Assembly: GCA_023415595.1 (NCBI GenBank) | Contig: JAEZJW010000111.1 | Location: forward strand, 1-18,194 | Direction of reading: 5' to 3' | DNA from: Bacillota bacterium | Lineage (GTDB): Bacteria; Bacillota; Clostridia; Lachnospirales; Lachnospiraceae | DNA: 18,194 nucleotides | Part shown: one piece after another, positions 15,322 through 18,194 of the stretch | Layout of the letters: every line of letters starts with the position of its first letter | Position numbering within the stretch: position 1 is the stretch's first letter | Notes under the pieces: generated by a model | The model's input: only the letters and a program-made list of their open reading frames with translations | Database searches by the model: none | Told to the model about the DNA's origin: nothing | Position numbers and translations under genes: made by a program

Positions 15322-16323
15322 ATGGATCAAGTAAGGTATAAGAACATACCAAGCTTCATAAATATTGAAATAACGACAGCTTGTGATTTACATTGTCCTC
15401 AATGCTATAACAGCTCTGCCCCGAAGGAAATGGATAGAGATACATTAATGAACTATCTGAATGAAATCGCAGCTATGGGAATAAAGTCAATCGGTTTGAC
15501 CGGAGGAGAGCCGCTGTTATGTTCATACCTTGATGATATCATTGAGAGGATCAGTCAATTAGGGATGGGAGCAATTATAGTTACCAGCGGTTCAGGATTA
15601 TCAAACATACGGCTGGAACAGTTAATAGGGATTGGCCTCAAACAAATTATTCTTTCTTTAAACGGCTCTACCAGAGAGGTACACGAACGATCCCGGAATG
15701 GGTATCAGATTGCGATAGCTGCCTTAGAGCTTTTAAGGGAATGCGCTATTCCATTTGGTATAAACTGGGTGCCTAGAAAGGATAATGTGGATGACTTTCC
15801 TGAACTGATGAAGCTTGCCGAGCGCTACGGCGCAGGTAAAATCAGCGTACTCCGCCTGAAGCCTGCTTCTGAAAGTGAGAAGGAGCAGGTACTGGATAAG
15901 GAGGACTTACTAAGATTGGCTGAATACATAAAGGCTAATAGGAATTTAAAGACAGAGGTAAGCGTTTCAGAATGTTATTCTATTCTGAGAAATTTGGTTT
16001 ATGATATGCAAGAAAACAAAGCCAAGACAGGTTGCAGGGCAGGGCGAAAATATATGGTGATCGATGTAGAGGGTAATTTGCGGCCCTGCAGAATTATGAA
16101 ATACAAAGAAAAGAAAGAAAGTATCTATGATTATTGGCATAACGCAAGGATACTTGAGAAGCTTCGGTCAGTAGAGGACTATATCGAGGAGCCCTGCGGA
16201 AACTGTGCAAGGCTGGAACAATGCAGAACCTGCAGAGTAATCTGCAATGAGAATTACGGGGGCTTCTATTCGGGAGAAAAAGACTGCCCGTTCTTTCTAA
16301 GAATAACCACGCCGGAATCCTAG
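15322..16323 (+). CDS. Radical SAM/SPASM peptide maturase 2
   Basis: The 333-residue enzyme is shorter and distinct from its neighbour, closer in style to PqqE/AlbA-like proteins. The SAM cluster motif is C21, C25, C28 (CDLHCPQC), followed by LTGGEPLL (59-66) and LSLNGSTREVHERSR (111-125). The C-terminal SPASM domain has C238, GNLRPC (C256), C292, C295, C301, C304, C308 and C322, again fitting CX9-15GX4C and CX2CX5C. No N-terminal leader-binding domain is present, so it may depend on maturase 1 for substrate delivery. It starts nine bases after maturase 1, with GAGGG inside the gap. It is the last gene of the operon. The reaction is unknown; candidates are epimerisation, Calpha thioether formation or a side-chain crosslink. 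Confidence 0.88.
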   Translation: MDQVRYKNIPSFINIEITTACDLHCPQCYNSSAPKEMDRDTLMNYLNEIAAMGIKSIGLTGGEPLLCSYLDDIIERISQLGMGAIIVTSGSGLSNIRLEQLIGIGLKQIILSLNGSTREVHERSRNGYQIAIAALELLRECAIPFGINWVPRKDNVDDFPELMKLAERYGAGKISVLRLKPASESEKEQVLDKEDLLRLAEYIKANRNLKTEVSVSECYSILRNLVYDMQENKAKTGCRAGRKYMVIDVEGNLRPCRIMKYKEKKESIYDYWHNARILEKLRSVEDYIEEPCGNCARLEQCRTCRVICNENYGGFYSGEKDCPFFLRITTPES

Positions 16324-16360
16324 GACAATATAATTTTATATATTTAAGGTACAGGATTCC
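16314..16360. terminator. Possible weak bidirectional terminator between convergent genes
   Basis: GGAATCCT (16314-16321) and AGGATTCC (16353-16360) are perfect inverted repeats around a 31-base AT-rich loop, in the 64-base gap between the operon end and the convergent regulator. The long loop and lack of a clean T-run make this a weak candidate. Confidence 0.3.
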
Positions 16361-16387
16361 ATTAACGGCAATAATCCCACAGGATAA

Positions 16388-17890
16388 TCACTGCATATTG
16401 CGAAGAAGTCTGATTTTGTCCTTTAGGATATCAGCAACAGACTTCCGATCAGTAATGCAGTTTTTCTCTGTAAAATAGGACATATAAAAATCCTTAAAGC
16501 TTTCTATGATGCCCCTCTCTCGAATAAAAATACTGCCTGTTGTACTGAATTTCGAATAGGAAGGTACAATATACAAAAGCTCCTCATCGATGATATAAAC
16601 GGCTGAGTCAAGATCAGCATAAGGATGATTTTCCCGCAGAATAGATAGGTTATAATTACGATTATTTTCTATAAATTCAACCAGATTTTCCAGGATCTCA
16701 ATTCTCCGATTAACACTAAAATATACACCTCCTTGAATAAGGAGAATACCCTTCTGAACAAAGTTATCCAATCCGGCTTCCGTAATCACTTCGTATACCT
16801 GATTTTTCTTTAGCCTTTTTCGGAACGCATCCACACGTTTAAGGAAAAGTGTTGTTATACTATCAGGAATCTTATGCTCTTTTGTCATTTCTTCGATCAA
16901 TGTAATCGGAAAGGTATAGAAGATATGCTCCGGGTGAAGAAGATAGGTATCAGTCTTGGCAGGAGCTTCATATTCCAGCATAAGTTTTGACATTTCAAAC
17001 ACATCCGATACCTTTGTAAACATCGGAAGACAGTCTTTTAAGATTTTATCAAACTCTGAACACATCAGAGATACGATATCAGTAGCATAATTGTTTATAA
17101 ATATGGCTTTTTGAAAATCAGCAGAGATAGTCAACGCCCTTTGATTACCTAGGCATATAATATTTGGAAAGAAGTTATCATAGGTCAGTGTGTCATAATT
17201 TCCAATGGTGTAAAAAACATTGTAAATATCATCACGTCCGGAGTAAGGAAGTAACTTATCCAGAAGATTTAGATTATATAGCTTATTTCGATCGAGAGCA
17301 ATATCTTTGAAGCGTATGATATGTGCTATACTTGATTTTACTTTATGATCAGATATGTATTTCAAAAGAGAAGGCAGCAGGTTTTCCAAGCCTTCGTGAT
17401 CGGGCTGCATCAAAAGTCTGATCTTTGTGCCGCTTTCCTTGACAGAATCAAGTAAGGCATAGATGGCATGATGCACTCTGCTCTTGCCCTGGATGGGGAT
17501 GATTTGAGTATCTCGGCAATCCTCCTTCGCCGGAAACAGTGACAGGCCTTCCAAGGAATAGGATAGACCCAGATGTTCTTCATTATTCTGGTGAATCATT
17601 CTGTCAATTAAATCAAAGACAATTTTTCTTCCTCTGATTACCTCTACGCCAAAAGCGGAACACTCATAGCTTTCGAGTAACTTATCATATTCAGAAGCAC
17701 GAAGATTCAGCTTTACAGCAATCTTATGTATCAGCTCAATATCTGGCAGCTGTTCCCCGTTTAAAAAACGGTATAGCTGCGTACGGTTGATATCAAGGCT
17801 CATTGATAGATATTTCTTGTCAATCTTTTTTGTGGTAAGCAACTCATTCAGATATGTTCCAAGAGTATTTGCATCCTTTAATACGGCCAT
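16388..17890 (-). CDS. HTH (Cro/C1-type) regulator with large uncharacterised C-terminal region
   Basis: The 500-residue protein begins with a Cro/C1-type helix-turn-helix (about residues 9-65; LSMSLDINRTQLYRFLNG at 28-45 is the recognition unit, followed by LPDIELIHKIAVKLNL). The remaining 420 or so residues show no domain I can name. They are soluble, mixed alpha/beta and without a signal peptide or membrane helix. An ATP-binding P-loop is not evident, so it does not look like a STAND protein. It is convergent with the RiPP operon and ends 64 bases from it, so it is a plausible cluster regulator, perhaps sensing a peptide or metabolite through the C-terminal part. The start is set by AAAGGGA eight bases upstream. 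The link to the cluster is inferred from position only. Confidence 0.8.
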   Translation of the reverse strand: MAVLKDANTLGTYLNELLTTKKIDKKYLSMSLDINRTQLYRFLNGEQLPDIELIHKIAVKLNLRASEYDKLLESYECSAFGVEVIRGRKIVFDLIDRMIHQNNEEHLGLSYSLEGLSLFPAKEDCRDTQIIPIQGKSRVHHAIYALLDSVKESGTKIRLLMQPDHEGLENLLPSLLKYISDHKVKSSIAHIIRFKDIALDRNKLYNLNLLDKLLPYSGRDDIYNVFYTIGNYDTLTYDNFFPNIICLGNQRALTISADFQKAIFINNYATDIVSLMCSEFDKILKDCLPMFTKVSDVFEMSKLMLEYEAPAKTDTYLLHPEHIFYTFPITLIEEMTKEHKIPDSITTLFLKRVDAFRKRLKKNQVYEVITEAGLDNFVQKGILLIQGGVYFSVNRRIEILENLVEFIENNRNYNLSILRENHPYADLDSAVYIIDEELLYIVPSYSKFSTTGSIFIRERGIIESFKDFYMSYFTEKNCITDRKSVADILKDKIRLLRNMQ

Positions 17891-17954
17891 TTCTTTCGTC
17901 CCTTTATGCTAAAGTAATTTATTTTATAATAATGATTGGTAATATACGTATCTC

Positions 17955-17983
17955 ATTATAGTATATGTTTCTGCCGTTTTCAA
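17955..17983 (-). promoter_or_regulatory. Sigma-A-type promoter of the HTH regulator gene
   Basis: On the - strand, TTGAAA (17983-17978) and a perfect TATAAT (17960-17955) are 17 bases apart. Transcription would start near 17948, about 57 bases before the ATG. Confidence 0.75.
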
Positions 17984-18010
17984 CTGCAATTGATGTGGAT
18001 AGATACAACA

Positions 18011-18038
18011 TTACTTTTTACCATTTATATGTTATAAT
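18011..18038 (+). promoter_or_regulatory. Extended -10 promoter reading out of the window
   Basis: A perfect TATAAT (18033-18038) with TG at 18030-18031 forms an extended -10 box, with TTACTT (18011-18016) as a weak -35 sixteen bases upstream. It diverges from the regulator promoter. The 150 or so bases that follow hold no gene I can support; a start codon near 18184 or just past the window end is possible. Confidence 0.55.
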
Positions 18039-18194
18039 TGTTCTAATCCGCAATGTCAATTTGGTATATCCAATATGATATCGAATTGATAACACAGACG
18101 GCGGCAGTTTACTTAACAATGGCGTGACTTAATTTAACCATGAGGGTTTTTCTTGAAACAGAGCTACAATATATTTTCACGAAATGAGGGATGA

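Noticed and set aside
1..18194. CRISPR arrays, insertion sequences, tRNA/rRNA genes
   Set aside because: No spaced direct repeats, transposase-like protein, terminal inverted repeats or cloverleaf-like segment was seen on either strand.

Overview
The window looks like chromosomal DNA from a low-GC Firmicute, most likely a Lachnospiraceae-type Clostridium. The evidence is the AT-rich base use, strong AGGAGG-type ribosome binding sites, TTGACA/TATAAT promoters with extended -10 boxes, lipoproteins with classical lipoboxes, and a clostridial gene set (PrdX/YbaK-like deacylase, VanW-family protein). No tRNA, rRNA, insertion sequence or CRISPR array was seen.

Layout. Positions 1-93 hold the terminator of an upstream transcript. 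Positions 158-4203 hold accessory housekeeping genes on the + strand: a small tail-anchored protein, a YbaK/PrdX-like aminoacyl-tRNA deacylase, a GrpB-family gene that reads as frameshifted near its 5' end, a seven-helix membrane protein, a VanW-family protein with its own promoter, and a two-helix lipoprotein. A strong terminator (4155-4203) closes this block.

Positions 4226-16323 form one + strand operon that I read as a complete NHLP/NHLM-type RiPP system. It starts at a consensus promoter (TTGACA-18-TGtTATAAT) with a 14-bp palindrome just upstream. In order it encodes: a LivJ-like substrate-binding lipoprotein; an HlyD-like NHLM secretion adaptor; a C39 peptidase-ABC exporter; a second NHLM-type ABC protein; an 87-residue precursor with a nitrile-hydratase-like leader, a Gly-Gly end and a nine-residue core FWCISFSCF; a LanM-like dehydratase/kinase domain with no LanC cyclase domain; and two radical SAM/SPASM enzymes. 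The precursor gene is flanked by two hairpins. The LanM-like protein keeps the kinase residues, but the Thr needed for phosphate elimination in characterised LanM enzymes is replaced by Tyr. It may therefore phosphorylate its substrate rather than dehydrate it.

A convergent gene (16388-17890, - strand) encodes a Cro/C1-type HTH protein with a roughly 420-residue uncharacterised C-terminal part, the best candidate regulator of the cluster. Its consensus promoter diverges from another promoter (18011-18038) reading out of the window.

Working model (inference). The HTH protein gates the operon. The LanM-like protein and the two radical SAM enzymes modify the tiny Cys/Ser/aromatic core while the leader is attached. 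The C39 peptidase cuts after Gly-Gly, and the HlyD/ABC pair exports the product. The LivJ-like lipoprotein may sense or capture a ligand or the product at the cell surface.
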